Positions 1 to 9,129 of a stretch of 33,052 bases of DNA are shown here, piece after piece (the first letter of the stretch is position 1; the number at the start of each line of letters is the position of its first letter). The DNA lies in NCBI GenBank assembly GCA_021781835.1, contig JAJXWD010000031.1, positions 1 through 33,052 on the forward strand. The letters are read 5' to 3'. The notes beneath the pieces were generated by a model that ran no database searches, was not told the DNA's origin, and saw only the letters and a program-made list of their open reading frames with translations. The DNA is from Pseudomonadota bacterium. GTDB lineage: Bacteria > Pseudomonadota > Alphaproteobacteria > Acetobacterales > Acetobacteraceae. The position numbers and the translations under genes were made by a program.

Positions 1-329
1 GCGGCGGGGGCGGGCGGCGTGGGGGTGGGCTTGGCGTTGGGCGCGGGCGGCGGCGGCGGCGGGGGCGGCGGCGGCGCCACAATCGGCTGCGGCTTGGGCT
101 GGCTGGTGGCGATCGGCCCCTGGTGCAGCTGGGCCAGCTTCATATTCGCCGGCGTTTTGCCGGTGAGGTCCGAATGCTGGGGCACTTGCGGGCCGACGAG
201 GTCCACATCCACATCCTGCTCGGCCGATGTGTTGAGCGGCTGCAACGGCAGGGCCACGATCGCCGCCACGATGATCGTGGCGTGCACCAGAGCCGAAATG
301 GTCGCGCCGCGGCGCATGTCCCGGTCCAA
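1..329 (-). CDS. tolA: TolA-like protein, N-terminal part (cut by window edge)
   Basis: TolA spans from the inner membrane through the periplasm and links the TolQR proton-driven motor to TolB/Pal at the outer membrane. Only the N-terminal part is present; the gene runs off position 1. The translation shows a short basic start, one hydrophobic segment (SALVHATIIVAAIVALPL), then a periplasmic stretch turning into a run of ten prolines followed by Pro/Ala/Thr-rich sequence, as in TolA/TonB linkers. The start is uncertain: TTG at 329 has a GGGGAG ribosome-binding site at good distance, while the in-frame ATG at 317 is too far from it. It follows tolR directly, which is the main reason to call it tolA rather than another TonB-family protein. 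Confidence 0.8.
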   Translation of the reverse strand, partial: MDRDMRRGATISALVHATIIVAAIVALPLQPLNTSAEQDVDVDLVGPQVPQHSDLTGKTPANMKLAQLHQGPIATSQPKPQPIVAPPPPPPPPPPAPNAKPTPTPPAPA

Positions 330-350
330 CTTAAACTCCCCCTTCGCGGG

Positions 351-785
<435 letters not shown>

Positions 786-1565
786 TTATTTATGCTCCTC
801 GGTCTGGCGCGAGAGGATGGCCGAGAATTCGGAGCCGAAAGCCTCGAGCCGGCCGGCGAAACGCGTGAGATCGGTGGAGATTTTATTGTAAGCCAGCACC
901 GAGGGAATGGCCGCCACCAAGCCGAGCGCGGTGGCGAACAGCGCCTCGGCGATGCCAGGCGCCACCACCGAGAGATCGGTATTGTGCATGGCGGCAATGG
1001 CCGAGAAGGAGTGCATGATGCCCCACACCGTGCCAAACAGCCCGACGAACGGCGCCGTCGAGCCGACCGAGGCCAGGAAGATCATGAAGCGCTCCAGCCG
1101 GTCCATTTCGCGCATGATGGTGACATTCATGGCCCGCTCGACGCGCTCGCGCACGCTGGTCTTGGCGATTTCCGAGCCCGCGATGCGCGCGGTGCGCTTC
1201 CACTCGCTCATGGCGGCGCCAAACACGGCGGCCATGGGGTTGGCGGGGTCGGTGCCCTCGCGCTCATAGAGCACATCGAGACTGCCGCCGGACCAGAATT
1301 CATCCTCGAAGCTGTTGGCCTCGCGGTTGACGCGGCGCAGGGTCAGGGTTTTCTCGATGATGATCGCCCACACCCACACGGAGGCGAGCAGCAGCACGAT
1401 CATGACCAGCTTGACCACCACATCGGCCTGCAAAAACAGGCCAAACAACGACAGATCGGCCGAAGGCGGGGCGATGCCCGACTGCGCCACCGCACCGGCC
1501 GCCGTGCTGGCCGCCTGATTTACCGCATCCGCGGCCGAGGCCGCCTGTGAAACCGAATCCTGCAA
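786..1565 (-). CDS. tolQ: TolQ, MotA/TolQ/ExbB-family proton channel
   Basis: Inner-membrane channel subunit of the Tol-Pal system. 259 residues, about 30 more than E. coli TolQ; the extra length is an Ala/Ser/Gln-rich N-terminus. The first membrane helix is at about 47-68. The family core is clear: TAPFVGLFGTVWGIM and the following IAEALFATALGLVAAIPSVLAYN. The start is TTG at 1565, with GGGGA six to seven bases upstream and no usable ATG before the first helix. ybgC ends 13 bases upstream, giving the usual ybgC-tolQ-tolR-tolA order. Confidence 0.93.
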   Translation of the reverse strand: MQDSVSQAASAADAVNQAASTAAGAVAQSGIAPPSADLSLFGLFLQADVVVKLVMIVLLLASVWVWAIIIEKTLTLRRVNREANSFEDEFWSGGSLDVLYEREGTDPANPMAAVFGAAMSEWKRTARIAGSEIAKTSVRERVERAMNVTIMREMDRLERFMIFLASVGSTAPFVGLFGTVWGIMHSFSAIAAMHNTDLSVVAPGIAEALFATALGLVAAIPSVLAYNKISTDLTRFAGRLEAFGSEFSAILSRQTEEHK

Positions 1566-1578
1566 TGTCTTTCCCCAG

Positions 1579-1974
1579 CTAAATTTTCAGGCGCGCGGCC
1601 CAGGCGCGCGGAATCCGTGTCGCCCGGCCGTCGGGCACCCGCGCGCAACCGAGCTCGACCTCAAGCACAGCCAGCGAGTCGGCGCCACGCATGAATTTCT
1701 GACAAAGCGTGACAGTCGCCCCGCCCAGCCCCGTGAATTCGGTCTCCACGCGTATCACCTCATCGATCTTCGCCGGCCGCTGATAGTGCAATTTGACGCG
1801 GTGCACCACAAACATGACGCCGAACTGCGCCACCATTTCCGCATGGGGGGCGCCCATCTCACGCAGGGCCTCGGTGCGCGCGCGCTCGGCGATCGCCAGG
1901 TAATTGGCGTGATAAACGATGCCGCCGGCATCGGTGTCCTGGTAATAAATGCGGGTGGTGTAGGTGTACGTCAC
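1579..1974 (-). CDS. ybgC: YbgC, acyl-CoA thioesterase of the Tol-Pal cluster
   Basis: Cytoplasmic hotdog-fold thioesterase that hydrolyses acyl-CoA; the gene is almost always next to tolQRAB-pal although the protein is not part of the motor. 131 residues. The active-site segment YYQDTDAGGIVYHANYL near the N-terminus matches the YbgC family, with Asp15 as the likely catalytic aspartate. The start is GTG at 1974; the ATG 11 bases upstream is out of frame. There is no strong ribosome-binding site, so this start is the weakest part of the call. Confidence 0.92.
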   Translation of the reverse strand: MTYTYTTRIYYQDTDAGGIVYHANYLAIAERARTEALREMGAPHAEMVAQFGVMFVVHRVKLHYQRPAKIDEVIRVETEFTGLGGATVTLCQKFMRGADSLAVLEVELGCARVPDGRATRIPRAWAARLKI

Positions 1975-2105
1975 GCGGGGCTCATGGGCGGGTTTTGGGG
2001 CGATTCTGTGGCGCGGGGGTTGTTTTTAAAAGATTTTTAAGGTTTTTTACGGCGCGGGCCGCGAAAAACCGGCGGTTTTCAGGGGCTTGGCCGTCAGGGC
2101 CGGGC

Positions 2106-3137
2106 TCAATCGCCCAGCAGATCAGGCTGAAGGGGCCGGTCGCGGGGCGGTTCCAGCCCCAGATGCCGCCAGCCCGGCTCGCCCAGCATGCGCCCGCGGG
2201 CCGTGCGCAGCAGCAGACCTTCCTGGATCAGATAAGGCTCGATCACGTCTTCCAGCGTGTCGCGCGCCTCGGCCAGGGCGGCGGCCAGGGTCTCAACCCC
2301 CACCGGCCCGCCATTATGATGCTCGGCCAGACGCCGGAGATAGCGCATATCCATGGCGTCCAGCCCCTTATGGTCGACATCGAGCCGGGTGAGCGCCGCA
2401 TCGGCGAGCGCGCGGGTGATTTCGCCCGCGCCCTGGGCGGTGGCGAAATCGCGCACGCGCCTGGTCAGCCGCCCGGCCACGCGCGGCGTGCCCCGCGAGC
2501 GCTGGGCGATTTCCTGGGCGCCCTCATAGGCCAGGCGCACCCCCAGCTTCTCGGCCAAACGCAGCACGATGCCGGTGAGTTCATCGGGGGTATAAAACAC
2601 CAGTCGCAGCGGAATCCCGAACCGGTCGCGCAGCGGCGTGGCCAGCAGGCCAGCCCGCGTGGTGGCGCCCACCAGCGTGAAGGGCGGCAAATCGATTCGC
2701 ACCGTGCGCGCGCCCGGCCCCTCGCCAATGATGAGATCGAGCTGGAAATCCTCCATCGCCGGATAGAGGATTTCCTCGATCGCGGGCTGCAAACGGTGGA
2801 TCTCATCGATGAACAGCACGTCCTTCGGCTGGAGATTGGTGAGAATCGCCGCCAGATCGCCGGATTTCTGGATCACGGGGCCAGAGGTCGCCTTAAACCC
2901 CACCCCCATCTCGCGCGCCACGATCTGCGCCAGCGTGGTCTTGCCCAGGCCCGGCGGGCCGTGCAGCAGCACATGGTCCAGCGCCTCGCCGCGCGTCTTG
3001 GCCGCCGTTATGAAGATTTTCAAATTCTCCCGGCTGGCCTTCTGGCCGGTGAAATCATCGAGCGTCTGCGGGCGGAGCGAGGCCTCGCCATTATCGTCGG
3101 GCAGGCGCTCGCCGGAGGTGATGCGGTCTTCGCTCAT
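2106..3137 (-). CDS. ruvB: RuvB, Holliday junction branch migration ATPase
   Basis: Hexameric AAA+ motor that, with RuvA, drives branch migration of Holliday junctions during recombination repair. 343 residues, full length. Seen: Walker [10 protein letters not shown], Walker B FIDEIHRL, sensor segment VGATTRAG, arginine-finger segment PLRDRFG, and a C-terminal winged-helix domain. The ATG at 3137 overlaps the ruvA stop codon by four bases (ATGA), so ruvA and ruvB are translationally coupled. ybgC begins 131 bases further on. Confidence 0.98.
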   Translation of the reverse strand: MSEDRITSGERLPDDNGEASLRPQTLDDFTGQKASRENLKIFITAAKTRGEALDHVLLHGPPGLGKTTLAQIVAREMGVGFKATSGPVIQKSGDLAAILTNLQPKDVLFIDEIHRLQPAIEEILYPAMEDFQLDLIIGEGPGARTVRIDLPPFTLVGATTRAGLLATPLRDRFGIPLRLVFYTPDELTGIVLRLAEKLGVRLAYEGAQEIAQRSRGTPRVAGRLTRRVRDFATAQGAGEITRALADAALTRLDVDHKGLDAMDMRYLRRLAEHHNGGPVGVETLAAALAEARDTLEDVIEPYLIQEGLLLRTARGRMLGEPGWRHLGLEPPRDRPLQPDLLGD

Positions 3138-3730
3138 TTGGCCAGGGCTTTCAGACCCGCGCGGATCAGCTGATCGAGGCTTGCCGCCTCGCCGTGGATC
3201 TCAACGGCCTTGGCCAGCGCGGCTTCGGCCTCGGCGCGCCTGTAGCCGAGATTGGTGAGCGCCGAGAGCGCATCGCCCACCGCGCCCTTGGCGCCCACGG
3301 GCGCCGGCAAGGCGGCCGCCCCGCCGCCCGGCATGGCGCCCGCCTTCTCGCGCAATTCGGTCACCAGGCGGATGGCGAGCTTGGGGCCAACGCCCTGCGC
3401 GCGCGAAAGCGCCGCCTTGTCGCCCGCCGAAATGGCGGCGATCAGCTGGTCGGGCGAGAGCGCGGAGAGAATGGCCAGCGCCACCTTGGCCCCCACGCCC
3501 TGCACGGTGGTGAGCAGCGAAAACCAGTCCCGCTCGGCCGCCGCCGCGAAACCATAAAGCGTGATGGCGTCTTCCCTCACCTGCATTTCGGTCAGCAGCG
3601 TCACCGTGCCCTGCGGCAGGCTGGCCAGCGTGCGGCTGGAGCAAAACACCAGATAACCGACTCCGTTGACATCGATGACGCACGAGCTTTCGGCCACCCC
3701 CGCCACCACGCCCCGCAAATGCGCGATCAT
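3134..3730 (-). CDS. ruvA: RuvA, Holliday junction-binding protein
   Basis: Tetrameric protein that clamps the four-way junction and recruits RuvB. 198 residues, the usual length. An N-terminal OB-fold (about 1-62) is followed by two helix-hairpin-helix motifs, [10 protein letters not shown] and [13 protein letters not shown]. Next come a Gly/Ala/Pro-rich flexible linker and a C-terminal domain ending in LIRAGLKAL that contacts RuvB. It overlaps the end of ruvC by ATGA and the start of ruvB by ATGA. Confidence 0.97.
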   Translation of the reverse strand: MIAHLRGVVAGVAESSCVIDVNGVGYLVFCSSRTLASLPQGTVTLLTEMQVREDAITLYGFAAAAERDWFSLLTTVQGVGAKVALAILSALSPDQLIAAISAGDKAALSRAQGVGPKLAIRLVTELREKAGAMPGGGAAALPAPVGAKGAVGDALSALTNLGYRRAEAEAALAKAVEIHGEAASLDQLIRAGLKALAK

Positions 3731-4236
3731 GCCCGCACCTTCCAGGCCGTTACCGTCGCGCGGTGATGGGCATGGCAGATGGCGACCGCCAGCGCATCCG
3801 CCGCGTCGGCGCGTTTTTGCGCGGCACCCGGCAGCAGGCGGCGCACCATCTGGCCCACCTGGTCCTTGTCGGCCGCGCCAGTGCCGACCACGGCCATTTT
3901 CACCGTCTTGGCGCCATATTCAAACACCGCCAGCCCAGCCTTGGCCGGCGCCAGCAGGGCCACGCCGCGGGCATAGCCCAGTTTCAGCGTGGCGGTGGCG
4001 TTGCGGTTCACGTAGGTTTCCTCCACCGCCGCCTCATCGGGGCTGTAGCGGGCCAAAATCCCGGCCAGCGCGTCATCGAGCGCCTTCAGCCGCAGCGGCA
4101 CGCTCTCATCGCCATCGGTGGCGATCACGCCATCGGCCACATGGCGCAGCCGGTTGCCCTCGGCCTCGAGCACGCCCCAGCCCGTGAAACGCAGGCCGGG
4201 GTCTAGCCCCAAAATCCGGACAACCCGCCCGCTCAT
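3727..4236 (-). CDS. ruvC: RuvC, crossover junction endonuclease
   Basis: Dimeric RNase H-fold nuclease that cuts Holliday junctions symmetrically. 169 residues. The four acidic catalytic positions can be placed: Asp12 in GLDPGL, Glu72 in AVEETYV, and Asp144 and Asp147 in [16 protein letters not shown]. The start codon ATG directly follows the yebC stop codon with no spacer, and the end overlaps ruvA. The ruvC-ruvA-ruvB order is the standard one. Confidence 0.98.
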   Translation of the reverse strand: MSGRVVRILGLDPGLRFTGWGVLEAEGNRLRHVADGVIATDGDESVPLRLKALDDALAGILARYSPDEAAVEETYVNRNATATLKLGYARGVALLAPAKAGLAVFEYGAKTVKMAVVGTGAADKDQVGQMVRRLLPGAAQKRADAADALAVAICHAHHRATVTAWKVRA

Positions 4237-4986
4237 TTACGCCGAGAGCTTCGCGGCCACGTCGTCAGCCACCTCGAAATTGGCATAGACATTCTGCACA
4301 TCGTCATCGTCTTCCAGCGCATCGACCAGCTTGAGCACCGCGCGCGCCTTGTCCTCATCGAGCATGACGGTGGTGTTGGGCTGCCACTCCAGGGCGGCCT
4401 CGGCGGGGTCGCCGAAGCGGGCCGCCAGCGCGTCGCGCACGGCGAAGAAATTTTCGATGCTGGTCTGCACCTCGTGGCCTTCCTCGTCGCTCTCCACCTC
4501 GTCGGCGCCGGCCTCGATGGCGGCCTCCAGCATGGTGTCGGCATCCGCCACGGTGGCGGGGTAGCGCACCGCGCCCAGGCGCGAGAACATGAAGGAGACC
4601 GCGTTGGTCTCGCCCAAAGCCCCGCCCGATTTGTTGAACGCCGCGCGCACAATGGAGGCCGTGCGGTTGCGGTTATCGGTCAGCGCCTCGACAATCACCG
4701 CCACGCCCGCCGGGCCATAGCCCTCATAGCGCACCGCTTCGTAATTCTCCTGCCCGCCCGCGCCCGTGGCCTTCTTGATCGCGCGGTCGATGGCGTCGCG
4801 CGTCATGTTCTGCTTCAGCGCCGTGCCTATGGCGGCGCGCAGCCGCGGGTTGGCGGCCGGGTCGGGCAGGCCCTCCTTGGCGGCCACCGCGATTTCGCGG
4901 ATGAGCTTGGCGTAAATGCGGGCCCGCTTGGCGTCCTGCGCGCCTTTGCGGTGCATGATGTTTTTTGCGTGTGAATGTCCAGCCAT
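4237..4986 (-). CDS. yebC: YebC/PmpR/TACO1-family protein
   Basis: Cytoplasmic protein of the YebC family, described as transcriptional regulators in some bacteria and as translation factors helping ribosomes through proline-rich or stalling sequences in others. 249 residues, typical. The signature N-terminus [21 protein letters not shown] and the central [21 protein letters not shown] are unmistakable. It is first in the yebC-ruvCAB block and its stop codon touches the ruvC start. Which of the two published activities applies here cannot be told from sequence. Confidence 0.96.
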   Translation of the reverse strand: MAGHSHAKNIMHRKGAQDAKRARIYAKLIREIAVAAKEGLPDPAANPRLRAAIGTALKQNMTRDAIDRAIKKATGAGGQENYEAVRYEGYGPAGVAVIVEALTDNRNRTASIVRAAFNKSGGALGETNAVSFMFSRLGAVRYPATVADADTMLEAAIEAGADEVESDEEGHEVQTSIENFFAVRDALAARFGDPAEAALEWQPNTTVMLDEDKARAVLKLVDALEDDDDVQNVYANFEVADDVAAKLSA

Positions 4987-5036
4987 GGGCGGGCTGTAGC
5001 ATTTTTGTATATGAGCCGGGAAGGTGCCAGACAGGA

Positions 5037-5064
5037 TTGACAGACGCGGCCGCCCCCCTTAAAG
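5037..5064 (+). promoter_or_regulatory. Likely sigma-70 promoter of the tRNA-Val pair
   Basis: A perfect -35 hexamer TTGACA at 5037-5042 is followed after 16 bases by TTAAAG (59-64), a weak -10. This would start transcription some 5-10 bases before the first tRNA. The -35 is convincing; the -10 matches consensus at only three positions. Confidence 0.45.
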
Positions 5065-5077
5065 CCGCCCCCACACC

Positions 5078-5152
5078 GGGCGCGTAGCTCAGCGGTAGAG
5101 CATTCGCTTCACACGCGAAGGGTCACAGGTTCAATCCCTGTCGCGCCCACCA
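5078..5152 (+). tRNA. tRNA-Val (anticodon CAC), copy 1
   Basis: A 75-base cloverleaf. The acceptor GGGCGCG pairs with CGCGCCC. The D arm is GCTCAGCGGTAGAGC. The anticodon stem TTCGC/GCGAA encloses loop TTCACAC with anticodon CAC. The T arm ACAGG/CCTGT holds TTCAATC. The discriminator is A and CCA is encoded. It decodes GUG valine codons, frequent in this GC-rich genome. Confidence 0.98.
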
Positions 5153-5189
5153 TTTTCTCCGGTGTTTGCCCCTTGGGGGCCGCAAAACC

Positions 5190-5264
5190 GGGCGCGTAGC
5201 TCAGCGGTAGAGCATTCGCTTCACACGCGAAGGGTCACAGGTTCAATCCCTGTCGCGCCCACCA
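5190..5264 (+). tRNA. tRNA-Val (anticodon CAC), copy 2
   Basis: Base-for-base identical to the copy at 5078-5152 and separated from it by 37 bases. The only recognisable promoter lies before copy 1, so the two are probably co-transcribed and cut apart. The spacer is not conserved with the sequence upstream of copy 1 beyond the few bases before the gene, so the duplication unit seems to be little more than the tRNA. Confidence 0.98.
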
Positions 5265-5273
5265 GTTTCCCCC

Positions 5274-5792
5274 TCACCTGCCGCCCACCACGCCCCTGAT
5301 CTTCTCGAGCAGCCGGTCGCGCGAGCTCAGCGTTTCCTCGAGCATATTGGCCTGGGCGATCATCAGCACATGCATCTCGAGCAGGGTCACGCCCTCGGCC
5401 GAGTGCACCAGCACGGGCTCGAAGCGCAGCTCATCGGCGCGGGTGAGCGAGAATTTGAGCGCGGCCGGCACCGTGGTGGTGGCGGGCAGCATCAGGGGGG
5501 CGGTGTCCATCCGGGCCGCCATTTCACGCAAGGGGCGCTTGATGAACACTTCGCGCCCGTAAGGCTGGCTGATGGTGGAGAGCAGCGCCCGGCGCGAGAG
5601 AATGCCGAAAATCTCGCGGCCTTCGCGGATGATCAGACCGGGCAGCGACGGGTCGGCCAGAAACTGCGCCTCGATATCGGCGGTTTTCTCATCCAGCCCG
5701 GCCACGCGCCCCCAGGTTTTGAGCCGCCCGATAACGCCGGGCTGCGCGGCCGTGTCGTTGATCGCCGAAACCAGTGACTCGAAAACACCCAT
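5274..5792 (-). CDS. Stand-alone CBS-like sensor-domain protein, function unknown
   Basis: 172 residues, no signal peptide or membrane segment. The sequence reads as a degenerate CBS pair. The first half-site is at about 47-90 (DPSLPGLIIREGREIFGILSR, then SQPYGREVFIKRPLREM). The second is at about 105-155 (TTVPAALKFSLTRADELRFEPVLVH, then LLEMHVLMIAQANM). Similar segments usually sit N-terminal to histidine kinases, phosphatases or GGDEF domains, where they sense a ligand. Here nothing follows except a short helical tail (SSRDRLLEKIRGVVGGR). It ends 9 bases from tRNA-Val copy 2, in converging orientation. Family recognition is by pattern only. Confidence 0.75.
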   Translation of the reverse strand: MGVFESLVSAINDTAAQPGVIGRLKTWGRVAGLDEKTADIEAQFLADPSLPGLIIREGREIFGILSRRALLSTISQPYGREVFIKRPLREMAARMDTAPLMLPATTTVPAALKFSLTRADELRFEPVLVHSAEGVTLLEMHVLMIAQANMLEETLSSRDRLLEKIRGVVGGR

Positions 5793-5884
5793 GACCCAAC
5801 CTTGCGCCAGCTATTGCGGCGCACAGATGCAAACAACACCAGCCCCGCGCAATGGCCGGCGGCGTGTTTTAACGAAATGATCAC

Positions 5885-5917
5885 AAAATAAAAAAGATGC
5901 CCCGGCGAACCGGGGCA
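5885..5917 (-). terminator. Intrinsic terminator of acnA
   Basis: On the minus strand, 57 bases after the acnA stop, an 8-bp GC stem (TGCCCCGG/CCGGGGCA) with a TTCG tetraloop is followed by CTTTTTTATTTT. This is a textbook rho-independent terminator. Confidence 0.93.
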
Positions 5918-5973
5918 CCTGATCTTGTCCTGCGGCGGCGGCGCAGGGGGCGCAAACGCCCCCTGCCCCCGGC

Positions 5974-8664
5974 TTAGTTGGCCTTGGCCATGCCGCGCAG
6001 CACGTATTGCAAAATGCCGCCATGCTTGAAGTACTCGACCTCATCGGCGGTATCGACACGGCACAGCACCGGCACTTCGGTCTTCGTGCCATCGGCGCGG
6101 GTGATGACCAGGGTCAGGTCCATGCGCGGGCTCAGCTTGTCGAGACCCACGATGTCGATGACCTCATCGCCGGTCAGGCCGAGCGACTTGCGGCTGGTGC
6201 CTTCCTTGAACAGCAGGGGCAGCACGCCCATGCCAACCAGGTTCGAGCGGTGGATGCGCTCGAAGCTCTCGGCCACCACGGCCTGCACGCCCAGCAGCAT
6301 GGTGCCCTTGGCCGCCCAGTCGCGCGAGGAGCCGGTGCCGTATTCCTGCCCGGCGATGACCACCAGCGGCACGCCGGCCGCCTTGTACTTCACGGCCGCG
6401 TCGAAGATCGAAAGCTCCTCGCCGCCCGGATAGTACTTGGTGTTGCCGCCCTCGGCGCCGCCCAGCATCTCGTTCTTGATGCGGATGTTGGCGAAGGTGC
6501 CGCGCACCATCACATCGTCATTGCCGCGGCGCGACCCGTAGGAGTTGAAGTCCTTCTGAAGGACCTGGTGCTCGGTCAGGTACACGCCGGCGGGCGAGGA
6601 TTTCTTGATGTTGCCGGCGGGCGAGATGTGGTCGGTGGTGATGCTGTCACCCAGCAGCGCCAGCACGCGGGCACCCTTGATGTCGGCGGCACCGCGCGGC
6701 GCCATCGTCATGCCCTCGAAATAAGGCGGGTTCTTCACGTAAGTCGAGCCCGACGGCCAGGCATAGGTGTCGGTGCCGCCGGTAACCTCGATGGCCTGCC
6801 ACTGCGCCGGGCCCTTGAACACGTCGCTGTAGCGCTCGACGAACATTTCGCGCGTCAGCGTGCCGTGCACGGTGTCCTGCACTTCCTTGGTCGAGGGCCA
6901 GATGTCCTTCAGATACACCGGGTTGCCGTTCTGGCAGGTGCCGATCTGGGCGGTGGTGATGTCCTCGCGGATATTGCCGAAGAGCGAGTAAGCGACCACC
7001 AGCGGCGGCGAGGCCAGGTAGTTGGCGCGCACATTGGCGTGCACGCGGCCCTCGAAGTTACGGTTGCCCGAGAGCACCGACGCCGCGACCAGCTTGTTGG
7101 TCTCGATGGCATCGACGATCTCGTCGGGCAGCGGGCCCGAATTGCCGATGCAGGTGGTGCAGCCATAACCCGCGGTCTGGAAGCCCAGCGCGTCGAGGTC
7201 GGCGGTGAGGCCGGACTTGTCGAGATAGTCGGTGACCACCTGCGAGCCAGGGGCCAGCGAGGTCTTGACCCAGGGCTTGGGCGTGAGGCCGAGCGCGCGG
7301 GCCTTGCGGGCCACGAGACCGGCGGCGACCAGCACATAGGGGTTGGAGGTGTTGGTGCACGAGGTGATGGCGGCGATCACGACATCACCATGGGTGATCT
7401 CGTAAGTTTTGCCCGCCACCGGCGCCTTCACGCCAACGGCATCGGCGGCGACGCCCAGCCCCTTGGTCAGCTCGGCGTTGAAGGCCGAGGCGGCGTCCTT
7501 GAGCAGCACGCGGTCCTGCGGGCGCTTCGGCCCGGCCAGCGAGGGCTGCACGGTCGAGAGGTCAAGCTCCAGCGTATCGGTGAAGACGGGGTCTTCGCCG
7601 GTCACGCGCCACAGGCCCTGGGCCTTGGCATAGGCTTCCACCAGCTTAATGCGGTGCTCATCGCGGCCCGAGAGGCGCAGATAGCCGAGCGTCGCGTCGT
7701 CGACGGGGAAGAAGCCGCAGGTGGCGCCGTATTCGGGGGCCATGTTGGCGATGGTGGCGCGGTCGGCGAGCGGCAGCTCGTCCAGGCCCTCGCCGAAGAA
7801 CTCGACGAACTTGCCCACCACCTTCTTGGCGCGCAGCATCTGGGTCACGGTCAGCACCAGGTCGGTGGCGGTCACGCCCTCGGCCAGCTTGCCGTGCAGG
7901 CGGAAGCCGATGACATCGGGGATGAGCATGGCGATGGGCTGGCCGAGCATGGCGGCCTCGGCCTCGATGCCGCCCACGCCCCAGCCCAGCACGCCCAGGC
8001 CGTTGACCATGGTGGTGTGGGAATCGGTGCCATAGAGCGTGTCGGGATAGACGAAGGTCTGGCCGTTATTCTCGGAGGTCCAGGCGACCTGGGCGAGATA
8101 TTCCAGGTTCACCTGGTGGCAGATGCCGGTGTTGGGCGGCACGACGCGGAAATTATTAAACGCCTCCTGGCCCCAGCGCAAAAAGCGGTAACGCTCGCCA
8201 TTACGCTCGAATTCGAGGGCGAGGTTCTTGTCCAGCGCGTCGGCGGAGGCGGTGTAGTCCATCATCACCGAGTGGTCGATGACGAGGTCAACCGGGATCA
8301 GCGGGTTCACCTTGTCGGGCGAGCCGCCGAGCTTGATGACACCGTCGCGCATGGCGGCGAGATCGACCACCGCCGGCACGCCGGTGAAGTCCTGCATCAG
8401 AATGCGGGCGGGCTTGAAGGGCACTTCCTTGACCGAGGAGGCTTTTTCCAGCCACTCGACGATCGCCTTGGCGTCATCGACCGTGTAGCTGGCGCCATTT
8501 TCAAAGCGCAGCACGTTCTCGAGCAGGATTTTCAGGGTCTTGGGCAGCTTGGAAATGTTGCCCAGCTTGGCGGCCGCCTCGGCGACCGCGTAATATTTGT
8601 AGTCCTTCCCATCGACGGACAAGGTTTTCTGGGTTTGCAGAGTATCGACGCCGATCGCTGTCAT
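5974..8664 (-). CDS. acnA: Aconitate hydratase A
   Basis: [4Fe-4S] enzyme of the TCA cycle converting citrate to isocitrate through cis-aconitate. 896 residues, the length of the AcnA/IRP1 family. Cluster ligands can be placed at Cys436 (ITSCTNTSNP), Cys502 and Cys505 (GYGCTTCIGNSGPL). The swivel-domain active-site loop GTGSSRDWAAKGT is present. The ATG at 8664 begins MTAIGVDTLQ, a normal AcnA start, with AAAGG upstream. The reading frame stays open 47 codons further upstream, but that extension is unlike the family and was left out. The gene is monocistronic with its own terminator. Confidence 0.97.
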   Translation of the reverse strand: MTAIGVDTLQTQKTLSVDGKDYKYYAVAEAAAKLGNISKLPKTLKILLENVLRFENGASYTVDDAKAIVEWLEKASSVKEVPFKPARILMQDFTGVPAVVDLAAMRDGVIKLGGSPDKVNPLIPVDLVIDHSVMMDYTASADALDKNLALEFERNGERYRFLRWGQEAFNNFRVVPPNTGICHQVNLEYLAQVAWTSENNGQTFVYPDTLYGTDSHTTMVNGLGVLGWGVGGIEAEAAMLGQPIAMLIPDVIGFRLHGKLAEGVTATDLVLTVTQMLRAKKVVGKFVEFFGEGLDELPLADRATIANMAPEYGATCGFFPVDDATLGYLRLSGRDEHRIKLVEAYAKAQGLWRVTGEDPVFTDTLELDLSTVQPSLAGPKRPQDRVLLKDAASAFNAELTKGLGVAADAVGVKAPVAGKTYEITHGDVVIAAITSCTNTSNPYVLVAAGLVARKARALGLTPKPWVKTSLAPGSQVVTDYLDKSGLTADLDALGFQTAGYGCTTCIGNSGPLPDEIVDAIETNKLVAASVLSGNRNFEGRVHANVRANYLASPPLVVAYSLFGNIREDITTAQIGTCQNGNPVYLKDIWPSTKEVQDTVHGTLTREMFVERYSDVFKGPAQWQAIEVTGGTDTYAWPSGSTYVKNPPYFEGMTMAPRGAADIKGARVLALLGDSITTDHISPAGNIKKSSPAGVYLTEHQVLQKDFNSYGSRRGNDDVMVRGTFANIRIKNEMLGGAEGGNTKYYPGGEELSIFDAAVKYKAAGVPLVVIAGQEYGTGSSRDWAAKGTMLLGVQAVVAESFERIHRSNLVGMGVLPLLFKEGTSRKSLGLTGDEVIDIVGLDKLSPRMDLTLVITRADGTKTEVPVLCRVDTADEVEYFKHGGILQYVLRGMAKAN

Positions 8665-8749
8665 GGGCAAAACCTTTCTGCTGTTGCCGCTTGTGATTTG
8701 GTGCGGCTTAAACCATAGGCGCCGCCCTGCGTCCATTGCGCGGGCAAGG

Positions 8750-8788
8750 TTTTTGCACCTGCTTTGTGCACCTGCTTTGTGCACCTGC
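8750..8788. repeat. 13-bp tandem repeat, three units
   Basis: TTTGTGCACCTGC occurs twice exactly (8763-8775, 8776-8788) and once with changes (8750-8762). Each unit holds the small palindrome GTGCAC. It lies about 90-125 bases upstream of the acnA start codon, so it could overlap promoter sequences. Confidence 0.9.
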
Positions 8789-9073
8789 GCCGCGCCCCTG
8801 CTCACGGCGGGGCAGCCCGCACATATTGGGGGGTTGCCACCCGCCCCGCCGCCAATTTAGCAGGCAAAACAACCCGTTTTGGCGCCCCAAAGGGCTCCAG
8901 CCCGGCCAAACACGGGCTTTCACGCCTGTCCGCGGGCGAATTTCTGTGTCCTGTTGTGGGACGATGCGCGCCCCCCGGACCAGCCCGCCCGCTCATGCTG
9001 CGCCGCGCGCATGGCTGGGTCACATGCCGGGCAACAACCCCGCGCGCGGGCGATCAGCCCCAGATGCGGCACA

Positions 9074-9104
9074 TGCCCGCCCTGAAACACAAGGCAGGCG
9101 GGCA
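9074..9104 (-). terminator. GC-rich inverted repeat after the CBS-BON gene
   Basis: TGCCCGCCCTG (9074-9084) pairs with CAGGCGGGCA (9095-9104) around a 10-base loop, about 26 bases past the stop codon of the minus-strand CBS-BON gene. There is no T-run, so it may only stabilise the mRNA end or act weakly. Confidence 0.4.
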
Positions 9105-9129
9105 GCGCGGCCAGAAATGCCGGAAAATC

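Larger units (their letters stand above)
8665..9129. other. 465-bp non-coding region between acnA and the CBS-BON gene
   Basis: No open frame here looks like a protein. Next to acnA it must hold the acnA promoter, which I cannot place with confidence. It contains a 13-bp tandem repeat (8750-8788), an imperfect palindrome around 8873-8894, and a GC-rich inverted repeat at 9074-9104. Confidence 0.6.

Noticed and set aside
6007-8718. 903-codon open frame on the plus strand
   Set aside because: It is antisense to acnA. Its His/Gly/Asp/Arg-rich composition is what the complement of GC-rich codons gives, and no domain is recognisable.
8665-8805. 47-codon N-terminal extension of aconitase
   Set aside because: The extra residues are Arg/Ala/Gln-rich and unlike AcnA; they include the 13-bp repeat, and a normal start exists at 8664.
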